From the NCBI GenBank assembly GCA_016705245.1, contig JADIYM010000002.1, positions 62,001 to 126,000 on the forward strand: a stretch of 64,000 nucleotides of DNA, written 5' to 3'. This document shows positions 24,299-33,544 of the stretch, piece after piece. The notes beneath the pieces were generated by a model. It searched no databases. It was not told the DNA's origin and was given only the letters and a program-made list of their open reading frames with translations. The number at the start of each line of letters is the position of its first letter. Position 1 is the stretch's first letter. The stretch comes from Blastocatellia bacterium. Its GTDB lineage: Bacteria > Acidobacteriota > Blastocatellia > UBA7656 > JADIYM01. A program made the position numbers and the translations under genes.

Positions 24299-26896
24299 GT
24301 GAGATCCACTCGTATGATGACCAGCAGTAACGGAGCCCGAATCGTTGCCATCGTGGCGCTCATACTGGCACTCGGGTGCCCCGAAGTCGTGTCGGCCGGC
24401 AATGGCAAAAAGGAATACAGGAAGGGCGTTGATCACGAGGAGGCGCAGCGGTGGGATCGGGCTGCCGAGCAATATGCTCTGGCGCTCTCCGAGTCTCCAG
24501 AGAACTCGGAGTACAAACTACGTTACGCACGCGCGGTGACGAATGCCTCGATCATGCTCACGCAGCGCGGCGACACGCTCGCGGAGCAGAAGGACTACAG
24601 TGCCGCCTATCAGGCCTATCGACAGGCCATGGCGTACGACCGATCGAACGAGCTCGCCGGCGCCAAGATGCGCTACATGATGCGCCTGCAGGGCCTTCCG
24701 GCTGAAGACGAGAGCGGGCCCGAGACTAAACTCCTAAAGGCCAAGTACGAACGACGCCAGGCAACGCTGCAAATTCCTGAGTCCCGTCGGGTGAAGACTG
24801 ACGTCGTGTACAGGGCGACGAGCCTGCGGGCCATCATTGATTCACTCTCGGAATCCCTTGGAATCAGCGTCATTTACGACAAGGAGTTCAAGGACGAGAA
24901 AAGCATCGACTTCGAGGTCCGGAATACGACCAAGGGTAAGGCTCTCGAGTTGCTGCTGCTGACGAACAAGCTTTTCTACGTTCAGGCCGACCTGCGGACC
25001 ATAATCGTGGCTCCGGACCAACCCCAGAACCGGGCCCGGTACCAGAATCTCTCGGTGCGCACTTTTTTCCTGCGCAACGCCGAGGTGGATCAGGTTCGGA
25101 CGCTTGTCCAGCAGATCGTCGCGACCAAGTACCTGGTGCCGAACAAGCAGCAGAACTCGCTTACCGTGCGCGACACTCCGGCGAACCTGGAGCTCATTCA
25201 GTCGCTCATCGCGACGGTCGACAAGGATCGGGCCGAGGTCCTCATCGAGGTAAATTTCTACGAGGCCGACCACACTGACGTGCTCGAGCTCGGCAACCAG
25301 CTCAACGTAGACCAGAAGAACCCGGGCTCGCTTGCGACGTTCTTCGGCGGCATCGGACAGGCGGATGCCCTTAGGGCCATTACGCCAGCGGGCGTCTTCG
25401 GACCCATCGGCCTTGCGCTCGCGCTGCCCACGTCGACGCTGAGGGCTTTCCAGTCGTCGGGCAGGACTCGTCTGCTCGCCTCGACGCAGGTCCACGTACT
25501 GGACAACGAACAGCACACGATTCGAATCGGCCAGCGTGTGCCAATCCAGACCGCTTCGTTCGTTGGCACCGGCACGACAGTCGTGACCACTGGCGGCGGA
25601 AACAATAATCAGAACGTCAATCCGGGCAATCAGGGCTTCACCGGAGGCCCGGCAACGCAGTTCCAGTACGAAAACGTCGGTCTGAACATCGACATGCAGC
25701 CCGTGGTTCACGAGGACCAGGTGCAGATCAAGATGAAGATCGAGACCTCGGACGTCGCGGCGAACTCTGGCGTCGGCGGCAACCCGATCTTCACGCAACG
25801 GCAGATGTCCTCGGTTGCGTCGATCAAGAACGGACAGACGACCCTTATCGCGGGCGTTGCGACCGAGAACAAGAGCGAAGGGCGTCAGGGTTTGCCGCTC
25901 ATAAGCCTGCTCCCGGTCATCGGACGATTCTTCACGGTTCCGAAACAGTCGAGGATGCTCCAGGACGTCGTGATCACAGTCACGCCGCACATCCTGAGGG
26001 CCCCGGTCTACGAGCCCGACGATCACATCGCCGTCGCGGCCGGTACGGCGACGGCACCGGATCGGCTGATATCGATCGAGGAAATCGTCTACCGTGCCGA
26101 GCTAACCGAAGCGGGCGAGGCTCCGCCCGAAGTTGCGTCCTCGGGAGCCGGGCCGCCGGCCCGAGCGCCGGCCGTGGCGCGACCCAAGTCCACCGAGCTC
26201 GAGGCAACGTTCGTCGATGCCACTGAGCCGCTGCGACCTGTTCGTGCCGGTACCGGCGAAGTGATACGGACTCCAGGCGGCCGCGCCGCGGCCCCGGTCG
26301 TGGGTCCGGACGACGCCTCGACTCCACAGCCGAAGCCGGCGCCGCGGTCCGAGCCTCCGGTCAAGCCTGAAGCGGCAATGCCCGTGTCGACGGTGGAGAA
26401 CGGCATTGACGAAGAGGACGAGGACGAATACGACGGCGAGGACGAAGAGGAGCCAGATGCAGGGACCGGTGGCGCCGAAGCAGCAATGATCTCGATGCGG
26501 CTCACGGGTCTCCAGTCGAGCAACGTCGGCAAACCGATGCCGGTGGCGCTCTGGTCGACGGGCTCGAGCGGAATTGTGAACGGGACCGTCGCGATCCAGT
26601 TCAACGAGCAGTTGCTGCGCGTGCTAAAGGTCGAATCGACCGGCATGTTCGACGGGAAGCTTGGCAACAAGCTGCCGTTCGAAGTGCGAAACGGCATGCT
26701 CTTCATCTCCATGACTCGTCCACCCGAGATGGCTAAATCACCAGTCAACGGACAGATGCTCAATATCACCTTCGAGGTCATCGCAGCCGGCGCCGCCACG
26801 CTGGCCGTCGTGCCTTCGGCGACAAGAATGCTGACGCTCGACAGTACCGCGGCGACCGTTCGATTCGATTCGCCGCTCACGGTCGTTCTTCGCTAG
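24299..26896 (+). CDS. Secretin with N-terminal TPR and C-terminal cohesin-like domain
   Basis: 865 residues, or 860 from the ATG at 24314. A signal sequence is followed by TPR-like helices (about 35-140), an STN/secretin N region (VVYRATSLRAIIDSLSESL), N-domains and the secretin barrel (TRLLASTQVHVLDNEQHTIR to LQDVVITVTPHIL). A Gly/Asn-rich patch (GGGNNNQNVNPGNQG) lies inside it. After the secretin there is an acidic linker near residue 700 and a beta-sandwich tail resembling cohesin-type modules (GKPMPVALWSTGSSGIVNGT). It forms the outer-membrane channel. The TPR and tail are additions to the usual PilQ/GspD plan and may replace accessory subunits. Confidence 0.87.
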   Translation: MRSTRMMTSSNGARIVAIVALILALGCPEVVSAGNGKKEYRKGVDHEEAQRWDRAAEQYALALSESPENSEYKLRYARAVTNASIMLTQRGDTLAEQKDYSAAYQAYRQAMAYDRSNELAGAKMRYMMRLQGLPAEDESGPETKLLKAKYERRQATLQIPESRRVKTDVVYRATSLRAIIDSLSESLGISVIYDKEFKDEKSIDFEVRNTTKGKALELLLLTNKLFYVQADLRTIIVAPDQPQNRARYQNLSVRTFFLRNAEVDQVRTLVQQIVATKYLVPNKQQNSLTVRDTPANLELIQSLIATVDKDRAEVLIEVNFYEADHTDVLELGNQLNVDQKNPGSLATFFGGIGQADALRAITPAGVFGPIGLALALPTSTLRAFQSSGRTRLLASTQVHVLDNEQHTIRIGQRVPIQTASFVGTGTTVVTTGGGNNNQNVNPGNQGFTGGPATQFQYENVGLNIDMQPVVHEDQVQIKMKIETSDVAANSGVGGNPIFTQRQMSSVASIKNGQTTLIAGVATENKSEGRQGLPLISLLPVIGRFFTVPKQSRMLQDVVITVTPHILRAPVYEPDDHIAVAAGTATAPDRLISIEEIVYRAELTEAGEAPPEVASSGAGPPARAPAVARPKSTELEATFVDATEPLRPVRAGTGEVIRTPGGRAAAPVVGPDDASTPQPKPAPRSEPPVKPEAAMPVSTVENGIDEEDEDEYDGEDEEEPDAGTGGAEAAMISMRLTGLQSSNVGKPMPVALWSTGSSGIVNGTVAIQFNEQLLRVLKVESTGMFDGKLGNKLPFEVRNGMLFISMTRPPEMAKSPVNGQMLNITFEVIAAGAATLAVVPSATRMLTLDSTAATVRFDSPLTVVLR

Positions 26897-26909
26897 GGGA
26901 ATCAGGACA

Positions 26910-27428
26910 GTGGCGTTGAATTTCACAGAACACCAGATCGGATCGCGGCGTCTCGCGGCACAGTCGGGATTCACGCTGCTCGAGATGGTGATTACGCTTA
27001 CGATCATGTCGGTGCTTGCCGGGGCGTCGTACCCTCTGCTTCGCAACTCGATCATTCGCGAGCGCGAGATCGAGCTCCGCCAGTCTCTGCGCGAGATCCG
27101 CCAGGCCATCGATGCCTACAAACGCTTCAGCGATATCTCTGGTGGCACTGCCATACCGATCCAGTTCCGCACGAAGACCGGGTATCCGAAAGAGCTCAAG
27201 ATGCTTGCGGAAGGGTTTGTTCCGGCGAACGTGGTCGGAACCGAAGCTGCCAAGGTGCGTTTTCTCCGTCGCCTGCCTGACGATCCCATGACCGACGACG
27301 AGGAGTGGGGTTTCCGAAGCTCGCAGGACGAGCCTGACAGCACGGCATGGGGCGGCGATGACATTTTCGACGTCTACACAAAGTCCGATGGCGTTGCGCT
27401 CAACGGAACTAAATACAGGGACTGGTAA
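26910..27428 (+). CDS. Type II/IV pseudopilin (GspG-like), first
   Basis: 172 residues with a GTG start 13 bases after the secretin. The prepilin peptidase site is QSGFTLLEMVITLTIM, so cleavage leaves N-methylated Phe and a hydrophobic helix with Glu at position 5. A globular domain of about 110 residues follows, with a long helix EIELRQSLREIRQAID and late DDPMTDDEEWG, similar to the major pseudopilin GspG. The leader before the cleavage site is about 19 residues, longer than usual. The stop overlaps the next pseudopilin start by one base. Confidence 0.85.
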   Translation: MALNFTEHQIGSRRLAAQSGFTLLEMVITLTIMSVLAGASYPLLRNSIIREREIELRQSLREIRQAIDAYKRFSDISGGTAIPIQFRTKTGYPKELKMLAEGFVPANVVGTEAAKVRFLRRLPDDPMTDDEEWGFRSSQDEPDSTAWGGDDIFDVYTKSDGVALNGTKYRDW

Positions 27429-27838
27429 TGGGTGTCATTCGTCAATGCCGCCGCGACGGAGGTTTTACGGTCGTCGAGCTGGCGATCGTGATCACCATCA
27501 TCCTGATCATCGTGGCGATCTCGGTTCCGGGGTACCAGCGCGTCATCCTGCACGCGCATGAAGACACGCTCCGTGAGGACTTGCGCGTGATGCGCAAGAT
27601 GATCGATCAGTACACGGCCGATCGCGAGAAGGCGCCGCAGACACTCGAAGATCTCGTCGAAGCCAGGTACCTGCCAGAGGTCCCCGTCGATCCGATGACC
27701 GGTTCGGCGGAAACGTGGGAAGTGATTCTCGAGGACGTCAACGCCATTGCCATCAGCGGCGATCGGGGCATCATCGACGTCAAGAGCGGTTCGAACGAGG
27801 TCGATGCCACCGGCGAACGCCGTTACAGCGACTGGTAG
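27428..27838 (+). CDS. Type II pseudopilin (GspG-like), second
   Basis: 136 residues. The prepilin site is DGGFTVVELAIVITIILIIV after a 12-residue leader, then a helix (DTLREDLRVMRKMIDQYTAD) and the GspG hallmark VPVDPMTGS followed by a short beta region ending RYSDW. The first pseudopilin ends similarly in YRDW, so the two are paralogues from duplication. It probably polymerises in the fibre. It overlaps the preceding gene and is 18 bases before the PilM-like gene. Confidence 0.9.
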   Translation: MGVIRQCRRDGGFTVVELAIVITIILIIVAISVPGYQRVILHAHEDTLREDLRVMRKMIDQYTADREKAPQTLEDLVEARYLPEVPVDPMTGSAETWEVILEDVNAIAISGDRGIIDVKSGSNEVDATGERRYSDW

Positions 27839-27856
27839 TCACGAGGCACACCGACG

Positions 27857-28789
27857 ATGACCTTTTTGAACCGACTTACCCGTCCGCGCTTGCCACGGGC
27901 GGCCTTCGTCCTCGACGCGGCGGAACTCGCTGCCGTTGAGGTCCGGCGTCGTGGCGATCGATTCGTCATCGGGGCCGCATCCCGCGCACCGCTCGCGCCG
28001 GGTCTGCTCGTTCCGAGCTTCGACCAGCCGAACATACCGAATCTCGGCGAGCTTGCGAGCGTCGTCGATGGCACGGCCCGGGCCGCAGGGCTTGGACGTC
28101 GGCAGCGCTGGTCGATCCTGCTGCCGGAACAGTCGGTGAAGTCGCTGGTCGTCACGTTCGACAGCGTGCCAGCGTCGCGTGACGAGTTGCGCGAGATGGT
28201 TGGCTGGAAGGTCGAGCGCATGGTCGGAGTCCCGGCCAGCGAGCTGCGGATCGCGCGCCAGTTTGTCGGCTCGGGCCGGATGCCCCGTTTTCTCGCCGTC
28301 GCCATGCGGAACTCGGTCGCCGCGCAGTACGACGAGCTCATCGCGACACTCGGTTGGAATGCCGGACTCATCGTTCCCAGATTCGTTGGCGAGGCCGCGT
28401 GGTTTGATTGGGACAGCGTGCCCGGTGACAAGCTTGCCATTGGTTCGCGAGGTGCGACGTGTCAGGCGTCGTTCGTGCGCGACGGTGAGCTCCTGCTCGT
28501 GCGATCGCTCGACGGGGATCCCGCGAAACTCGGCGACGAGGTTTATCGGCTGATGCTCTATTACCGGGACCGGATTGCCGAGGCTCCGGAGCGAGCGGCG
28601 ATCTCGTCTATCTTGACATGCGGCGCGATCGACGGAGAGCGTGTGTCATCGAGCGTCGCCGAAGCGCTGGGCACGCGACCGGGTGTGGTGCGACCGGTGC
28701 CGGACCTCATCGACGACGTGGAAGGATCGACACTTGCGCCTGCGCTGGTCGCTGCGGCAGGACTGGCGACCCAGGCCTGGTCCTCGTGA
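27857..28789 (+). CDS. PilM-like actin-fold pilus assembly protein
   Basis: 310 residues. The protein has the PilM-type layout: an N-terminal segment with a strand followed by VEVRRRGDRFVIGAASRAPL, a central VTFDSVPASRDELREMVGWK, and the later SSILTCGAIDGERVSSSVAE and PALVAAAGLATQA. PilM is a cytoplasmic ATP-binding actin-like protein that normally binds the N terminus of PilN. The sequence match is moderate and phosphate-binding residues are poorly visible, so this is an inference supported by position after the pseudopilins. No PilN, PilO or PilP follows; the next gene is lysK. Confidence 0.65.
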   Translation: MTFLNRLTRPRLPRAAFVLDAAELAAVEVRRRGDRFVIGAASRAPLAPGLLVPSFDQPNIPNLGELASVVDGTARAAGLGRRQRWSILLPEQSVKSLVVTFDSVPASRDELREMVGWKVERMVGVPASELRIARQFVGSGRMPRFLAVAMRNSVAAQYDELIATLGWNAGLIVPRFVGEAAWFDWDSVPGDKLAIGSRGATCQASFVRDGELLLVRSLDGDPAKLGDEVYRLMLYYRDRIAEAPERAAISSILTCGAIDGERVSSSVAEALGTRPGVVRPVPDLIDDVEGSTLAPALVAAAGLATQAWSS

Positions 28790-28820
28790 TCTCAGGCGTG
28801 TTCGACGGTCGAACGCGTGC

Positions 28821-28849
28821 TTGACGGACCCGGACGTGGCCGGTAGCCT
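28821..28849 (+). promoter_or_regulatory. Promoter of lysK
   Basis: TTGACG (28821-28826), 17 bases, then TAGCCT (28844-28849) preceded by CGG. It lies about 26 bases before the lysK start, which itself has a GGAGGG site upstream. Confidence 0.5.
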
Positions 28850-28875
28850 CCCCTCCTTTTGGAGGGAACTCGCGA

Positions 28876-30560
28876 ATGACTCACTGGGCGGACCGAACGG
28901 CTGACGCACTGATTGCGGAGCGTCCCGACGTTGAAGTGTACACGTGCGCCTCGGGTATCAGTCCATCCGGGTCGATCCATATTGGCAACGTGCGCGACAT
29001 TGCGACGATTCTCTTCGTTGGCCGCGCACTCCGGGATCGCGGCAAGCGCGTGAGGCTCATTCACTCGTGGGACGACTACGATCGTCTGCGAAAGATCCCC
29101 CGCCCGAAGACCGCCGCTGATGCCGGACTGCCCTCGTGGCTCGAGGAGCGGGCAAGGCGCATGCAAATACCGGAATCGTTCGAGGAGCATCTCGGACGGC
29201 CGCTCGCCAGCGTCCCCGATCCGCTCGGCGAGTTTCCTTCGTATGCTGACCGGTTCGAGAAGGAATTCGAGGGCGCGCTCATTGACCTTGGCGTTGAGAC
29301 GGAGATCGAGATCCTCCGACAATCCGAGAAGTACCCGAGCGGCGTCTACCGCGATGCAATTCTCGAGGCGGTCGCGGCTCGTCATCTCATCTACGACATC
29401 ATTGCGTCGTATCGGACGCAGGCTCCGAGTGCCGAGGAGCGCATGTCGTTCCTGCCTGTCACGGTTTATTGCAGTGGATGCAATCGCGACCTGACAAGGA
29501 CGTCGCTCGTTGAGGACTCCGAAACCGTCCTGCGCGTAGTCTGTTCCGCCTGCAGGCTCGAAGAGACCCTTGATTTGCGCGACGCCGTCAACGTGAAATT
29601 GCCCTGGAAAGTGGACTGGGCGATGCGGTGGCGACACGAAGGGGTCGTGTTCGAGCCATTCGGAAAAGACCACGCGACGGCCGGGGGCAGTTTCGAGGTC
29701 TCGAGCGAGATCGCTCGCCGCGTTTATGGTTCCGAGCCGCCAATGCCCCAGCCCTACGAATTCATCGGAATCAAGGGACTCACCGGCAAGATGAGCGGAT
29801 CGACCGGGTTGCTGCTCACGCCCGCCGACCTTCTGACGATCTACCAGCCGGAAGTCATGCTCTGGATGTACGCGCGGGTGGCTCCGATGAAGGCGTTCGA
29901 CGTCGCCGTCGACGATCAGGTGCTCCGAATGTACGACGAGTTCGATCGCGCACTCGCCGGCGAGCCGCAGATGGAGTCGGACCTTCGATCACTCGAGCTG
30001 GCACGAACCCGTGACCGGCAGTTGAAGGCCGTGCCGTTCCGGCAGCTCACGGGTTTCTGCGGCATCGTCCAGGGCAACGCCGACGCGCTCGAAAAGATCT
30101 TCGAGACGATGGGCACGCCGTACGTGAAGGCGGATTTCGAGGAGCGGCTTCACAAGGCGGAAATGTGGCTCGAGCGATTCATGCCCGAGCAGCGCGTGGC
30201 GCTGCGGAATTCACCGGCAGATGGCTCTGAGATTGAGAGCTCTCGCTGTCGAATGGCGCCGAGTTTGAGATGGTTCGAAAACTCGTCGAGTGGCTCGACG
30301 CGCACGAGTCCTTCAGCGCGGAAGAGGCGACCGAGGCAGTCTACGCGATGCCGAAGGTGGAAGGGCAGACAGACAAGGAACAATCGGCGGCCCAGAAGAA
30401 GTTCTTTCGGGTCCTTTACACGCTGTTGTTCGGGACAAGTCGCGGTCCGCGTCTGGGAACGTTTCTGGCGGCCGTGCCAAGGAGAGGTACATCGGGCTGC
30501 TCAGATTGTCCGGAAGCGACGTCTCGCGCATTGGCTCGAGGCCGCCAAGTCACTTACAGA
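28876..30560 (+). CDS. lysK: Class I lysyl-tRNA synthetase (frameshifted at the 3' end)
   Basis: It charges tRNA-Lys. The class I signatures are SGSIHIGN (HIGH) and KMSGSTG (KMSKS-like), with a zinc-binding pair YCSGCN and CSACRL. The reading frame is intact to about 30239. The expected continuation (MVRKLVEWLDAHESF, AEEATEAVYAMPKVEG, FGTSRGPRLGTFLAAV) is in another frame and the last piece (KERYIGLLRL) in a third, consistent with single-base losses near 30239 and 30478. No frame contains a stop before a dispersed repeat begins at 30561, so the true end is unclear; here it is given up to that repeat. The alternatives are a real pseudogene or sequence errors. Confidence 0.85.
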
Positions 30561-30660
30561 ACGGTTACGATCAGTTCTGTCCTTGCTCAACGACGAGTCT
30601 GCGGTTTCAGGCATCGTCCGTGGGACGCTCGCTACCGCTCGCGGCTCAAGGAACGGGGAC
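30561..30660. repeat. Second copy of the dispersed repeat (right half)
   Basis: These 100 bases align without gaps to 18852-18951 at roughly 86% identity, including TGGGACGCTCGCTACCGCTC. No matching left arm is visible upstream, so it may be a partial or solo copy. It directly follows the broken end of lysK, and a purine-rich tail (GGGGAATGGGAACGGGG) follows it. Confidence 0.75.
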
Positions 30661-30687
30661 GGGGAATGGGAACGGGGATTCCGGCCC

Positions 30688-31542
30688 CTACAGTCTGAAG
30701 TGAAAAGCCAGCGTCCCGATAACCTTCGACGGGGCGCCGTCAACGAGGGTCGGCTGAAACTGCCAGTTTCGTGCCGCGTCGATGGCCGCGGGCCGGAGAA
30801 TCCCGTGCCCCGAAACCGCCCGCGCGCCCGTCACGCGTCCAGCCTCGTCGACTTCAACCTCGACGATGACGACGCCCTCGATCCTGGCCGATGTGGCCGC
30901 GGACGGATACCGGGGCGAAGCCTTCTTCGTGGCCAACGCCGTCAAGGCCGCGGGCGCAAGACGCAGCGGCGAAGACGCGATTCGTTCTGTCGGAAGGACT
31001 TCACGCGGGCGCGACGCTCCAGACGACGGTGCGGCGGCAGGCGGATCCGACCCAGATGCTGGCTCCACGGCCAACGTGTCCTCGGGACCGTCGACTCGTG
31101 TCGGTCCGCTTGCAACGTCCTGCTCCCGCAGTCCTACGATCGACCCGTACGCGTCACCCGTCGAAAATCGGAAGACGACGAAACCCGTCACCGGATCCGG
31201 ATCCGGAATCGGCGCGAATTCCCACGAACGGGCAGCCCGACTCGCGGCCTGACGAAGTCCTTCGGGACCTGTGACCGCTCGCGCAACCACGACCTCGCCA
31301 TCGGAATCGACCGTGACGCGAACCGCGACCGTACCGGAGAGGCCGAGATTTCGAGCGTCGGACGTCAACGCCGGACGCTTGAGTACCCTGGCCCGATCCA
31401 GCAGGCGTTTGTCGCTCGTCGCCGGCGCCTCCGGTGCCGGGACTGCGGTCTGCACCCCGCCTGAGGCCGGCAAATACGCAGTCCCGATCAACAGGATCAG
31501 CATCGCCGCGGCACGCCCTCGCCGAATCAATGTCGTCACCAT
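30688..31542 (-). CDS. TonB-like protein with two TonB C-terminal domains
   Basis: 284 residues. A hydrophobic N terminus (AAAMLILLIGTAYLPASGG) is followed by a first TonB-type domain (GLSGTVAVRVTVDSDGEVVV, AASRAARSWEFAPI) and, after a Pro/Ala/Ser linker, a second (ASPRYPSAATSARIEGVVIV, AAIDAARNWQFQPTLVDG). TonB links inner-membrane energy to outer-membrane receptors, but here the domain is doubled and no ExbB/ExbD genes adjoin, so it could be a secreted member of the family. The start follows AAGGAGG six bases upstream. It shares the minus strand with phhB, nine bases away. Confidence 0.75.
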   Translation of the reverse strand: MVTTLIRRGRAAAMLILLIGTAYLPASGGVQTAVPAPEAPATSDKRLLDRARVLKRPALTSDARNLGLSGTVAVRVTVDSDGEVVVARAVTGPEGLRQAASRAARSWEFAPIPDPDPVTGFVVFRFSTGDAYGSIVGLREQDVASGPTRVDGPEDTLAVEPASGSDPPAAAPSSGASRPREVLPTERIASSPLRLAPAALTALATKKASPRYPSAATSARIEGVVIVEVEVDEAGRVTGARAVSGHGILRPAAIDAARNWQFQPTLVDGAPSKVIGTLAFHFRL

Positions 31543-31551
31543 CGTCCTCCT

Positions 31552-31989
31552 TCAGTCGATCCGGTCGATTTTTGCGGCCAGAATGAAGTCGTTCTCCGAA
31601 AGTCCGCCAATCGCGTGCGTCCAGATCTTCACGTCCACACGATTGAAGTGCACGCAGAAGTCAGGATGATGGCCTTCGTCCTCCGCGATGTCCGCCATCG
31701 CATTACAGAAGTCCATGGCGTCGACAAAATCGAAGAACGTCCTCGACTTCCTGAGCGAGTCGCCGTCGACGACCCAGCCATCGAGTTGCGGCAGTAGCTT
31801 CGAGATCTGCTTCGACGTCAGTTTCAGAACTCCGCCCTCACACGGCACACAGCCCTTCGAAGCGAGCTTCGCGCCGGACTTGGACACGACACGCGTCGAG
31901 GTGGCGGCTGGAGCCTGCTTCACGCCGCGGGAGGCGGGTTTCGGCGCGGACGTTGCCGCCGGTTTCGACGTCGCGGACTTCTTCGTCAT
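31552..31989 (-). CDS. phhB: Pterin-4a-carbinolamine dehydratase with basic N-terminal extension
   Basis: 145 residues. The C-terminal 100 form a complete dehydratase: the active-site segment DEGHHPDFCVHFNRVDVKIW and WTHAIGGLSENDFILAAKID. It recycles the pterin cofactor of aromatic hydroxylases. The N-terminal 45 residues (KKSATSKPAATSAPKPASRG and similar) are Lys/Ala/Pro-rich and disordered, resembling histone-H1-like tails; normal PCD proteins lack this. The tail also contains Cys-x2-Cys (GCVPCEGG). It overlaps the end of thiD by four bases. No phenylalanine hydroxylase gene is visible. Confidence 0.85.
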   Translation of the reverse strand: MTKKSATSKPAATSAPKPASRGVKQAPAATSTRVVSKSGAKLASKGCVPCEGGVLKLTSKQISKLLPQLDGWVVDGDSLRKSRTFFDFVDAMDFCNAMADIAEDEGHHPDFCVHFNRVDVKIWTHAIGGLSENDFILAAKIDRID

Positions 31990-32783
31990 GACGACTGCTC
32001 CAGGAAGTAGAAGTGATTGAGGGGGCCGTGTCCCTTTCCGAGACCGGGAGCAGACCGGATGGCTTTCGCCACATAAGTCTTCGCGGCGGCGACCGCCACG
32101 GGAAGTGACCGGCCAAGAGCCAATCCGGCGGCAATTGCCGACGCCATCGTGCAGCCCGTTCCGTGCGTGTTCGTCGTCGCGATGCGCGGCTCGGAGTAAG
32201 TGTGAACCGCCAGTCCGTCAAAGAAGACGTCGACGGCGTTGCCGCCGAGATCGAGGTGACCGCCCTTCACGAGGGCCGTGCGCGCTCCCATCGACACCAT
32301 GCTTCGTGCGGCACGTTCCATCTCGACTTCGTTGGTGACCGCGTGACCGACGATCCGTTCGGCTTCAACGGCATTTGGCGTCACGATCGCAGCGAGAGGG
32401 AAGAGCTTCGCGACGAGCGCTTCGAGGGCGGCATCATCGATCAGGTCATAGCCGCTTGTCGATCGAACGACAGGATCGACAACGACTGGCTTGAGGCTGT
32501 GGCTCGCGATGCGCTCGGCGACCGCCTCGATTACATCGACGGTGGGCAGCATTCCCGTCTTTACCGCGTCGATCGTGAAGTCGTCGAGGAGTGGATCGAT
32601 CTGTCGCCGAATCGTATCGGCAGACTGGTGCGCCGCTCCGTACACTCCCTGCGTATTCTGGTAGGTCAGGGACGTGATGGCTGCGGTGCCGAAGCACCCC
32701 ATGGCCGCGATCGCCTTGATATCGGCGAGGACACCAGCGCCTCCGGAAGGATCGAATCCGGCGATGACAAGTACCGTCTTCAT
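31986..32783 (-). CDS. thiD: Hydroxymethylpyrimidine/phosphomethylpyrimidine kinase
   Basis: 265 residues. ThiD phosphorylates HMP and HMP-P in thiamine synthesis. The ribokinase-family features are seen: VIAGFDPSGGAGVLADIKAI, MGCFGTAAITSLTYQNT, VVVDPVVRSTSG and the ATP/anion-hole motif NTHGTGCTMASAIAAGLALG. Together with ThiE, ThiG and ThiS on the same strand it provides the late thiamine pathway. It overlaps the pterin dehydratase by four bases. A 113-base gap with no gene separates it from thiE. Confidence 0.95.
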   Translation of the reverse strand: MKTVLVIAGFDPSGGAGVLADIKAIAAMGCFGTAAITSLTYQNTQGVYGAAHQSADTIRRQIDPLLDDFTIDAVKTGMLPTVDVIEAVAERIASHSLKPVVVDPVVRSTSGYDLIDDAALEALVAKLFPLAAIVTPNAVEAERIVGHAVTNEVEMERAARSMVSMGARTALVKGGHLDLGGNAVDVFFDGLAVHTYSEPRIATTNTHGTGCTMASAIAAGLALGRSLPVAVAAAKTYVAKAIRSAPGLGKGHGPLNHFYFLEQSS

Positions 32784-32896
32784 GTTCGGTCGCGCTCAAT
32801 GAAGCGAAGCCCGAAGAATAACACGTCGGCGGAGGCGACGTCCCTGGGCGCCCGCCGGCCGAAGGTGCCCGCGAAACTCCGGTCTCGGACACCTCG

Positions 32897-33544
32897 TCAG
32901 CGAAGCAGTCTGAGCCGATGCACGACCCGGTGGAGCTCGTCACTTCCTCCGGAACTCCAGGCGTCCTGGAACAGCCGAATAGCCGCGATTCCAGAGACGG
33001 AGCGGCCAAGGGCGAGACCGGCGGATTGCTCGTCGATGCCTCCAAGCGCAAGCAACGGAACACCAGCGACTGAAGCGATACGGTCGACTTCACCGGGGCC
33101 GAGCGGGTCGCTGTAACCGGCTTTCGATGGTGTCACAAAGATCGGACCACACACGACAAAGTCGGCTCCATCCTCGGAAGCCGCCATGGCCTCCGCCTCG
33201 GAATGCGTCGATGCTCCGATGGCGAGGCGCGACCCGACCGCGGACCGGACGACCCGCGCACTCATCGACGACGTCGTCAGGTGGACGCCGTCCGCACCCG
33301 CGGCCAGCGCAACGTCAAAGCGGTCGTTAACCAGGACTCGAGCGCTTCCGATCGATGCTGCCGTCACGACTCGACGCGTCAGTTCGCAGAGGTCCCGGGC
33401 CGAAAGATCCTTCTCGCGGATCTGAATCCAGTCGACTCCGGCCGTGGAAGCATCGCGGGCCAGACGGATGACCGCATCGAAGGCGGCCGCCCCCGTGCCG
33501 AACGACGTCCGGTCAGTGATCAGGCAGAGCTGAATCGCCGCCAA
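32897..33544 (-). CDS. thiE: Thiamine-phosphate synthase
   Basis: 215 residues. ThiE joins HMP-PP to thiazole phosphate to give thiamine phosphate. Its TIM-barrel motifs are QLCLITDRTSF, DWIQIREKDLSARDL, VLVNDRFDVALAAGADGVHL, GPIFVTPSKAGYSDPLG and VPLLALGGID. The last conserved part (GRSVSGIAAIRLF) is also intact. TenI, the related isomerase, is an alternative but the motif set favours ThiE. The start overlaps the end of a small membrane protein gene by 32 bases. Confidence 0.9.
   Translation of the reverse strand: MAAIQLCLITDRTSFGTGAAAFDAVIRLARDASTAGVDWIQIREKDLSARDLCELTRRVVTAASIGSARVLVNDRFDVALAAGADGVHLTTSSMSARVVRSAVGSRLAIGASTHSEAEAMAASEDGADFVVCGPIFVTPSKAGYSDPLGPGEVDRIASVAGVPLLALGGIDEQSAGLALGRSVSGIAAIRLFQDAWSSGGSDELHRVVHRLRLLR

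Noticed and set aside
22138..24408. Long open reading frame on the minus strand opposite pilC, pilB and the pilus gap
   Set aside because: It lies antisense to pilB, whose codon pattern and motifs are clear. Its own sequence is Asp/Glu/Arg/Val-rich without motifs, as expected from the reverse of GC-rich coding DNA.
28876..31464. An 862-residue extension of lysK over the repeat and the TonB-like gene
   Set aside because: After about residue 455 the frame leaves the conserved lysK sequence and runs antisense over a better-supported TonB-like gene.
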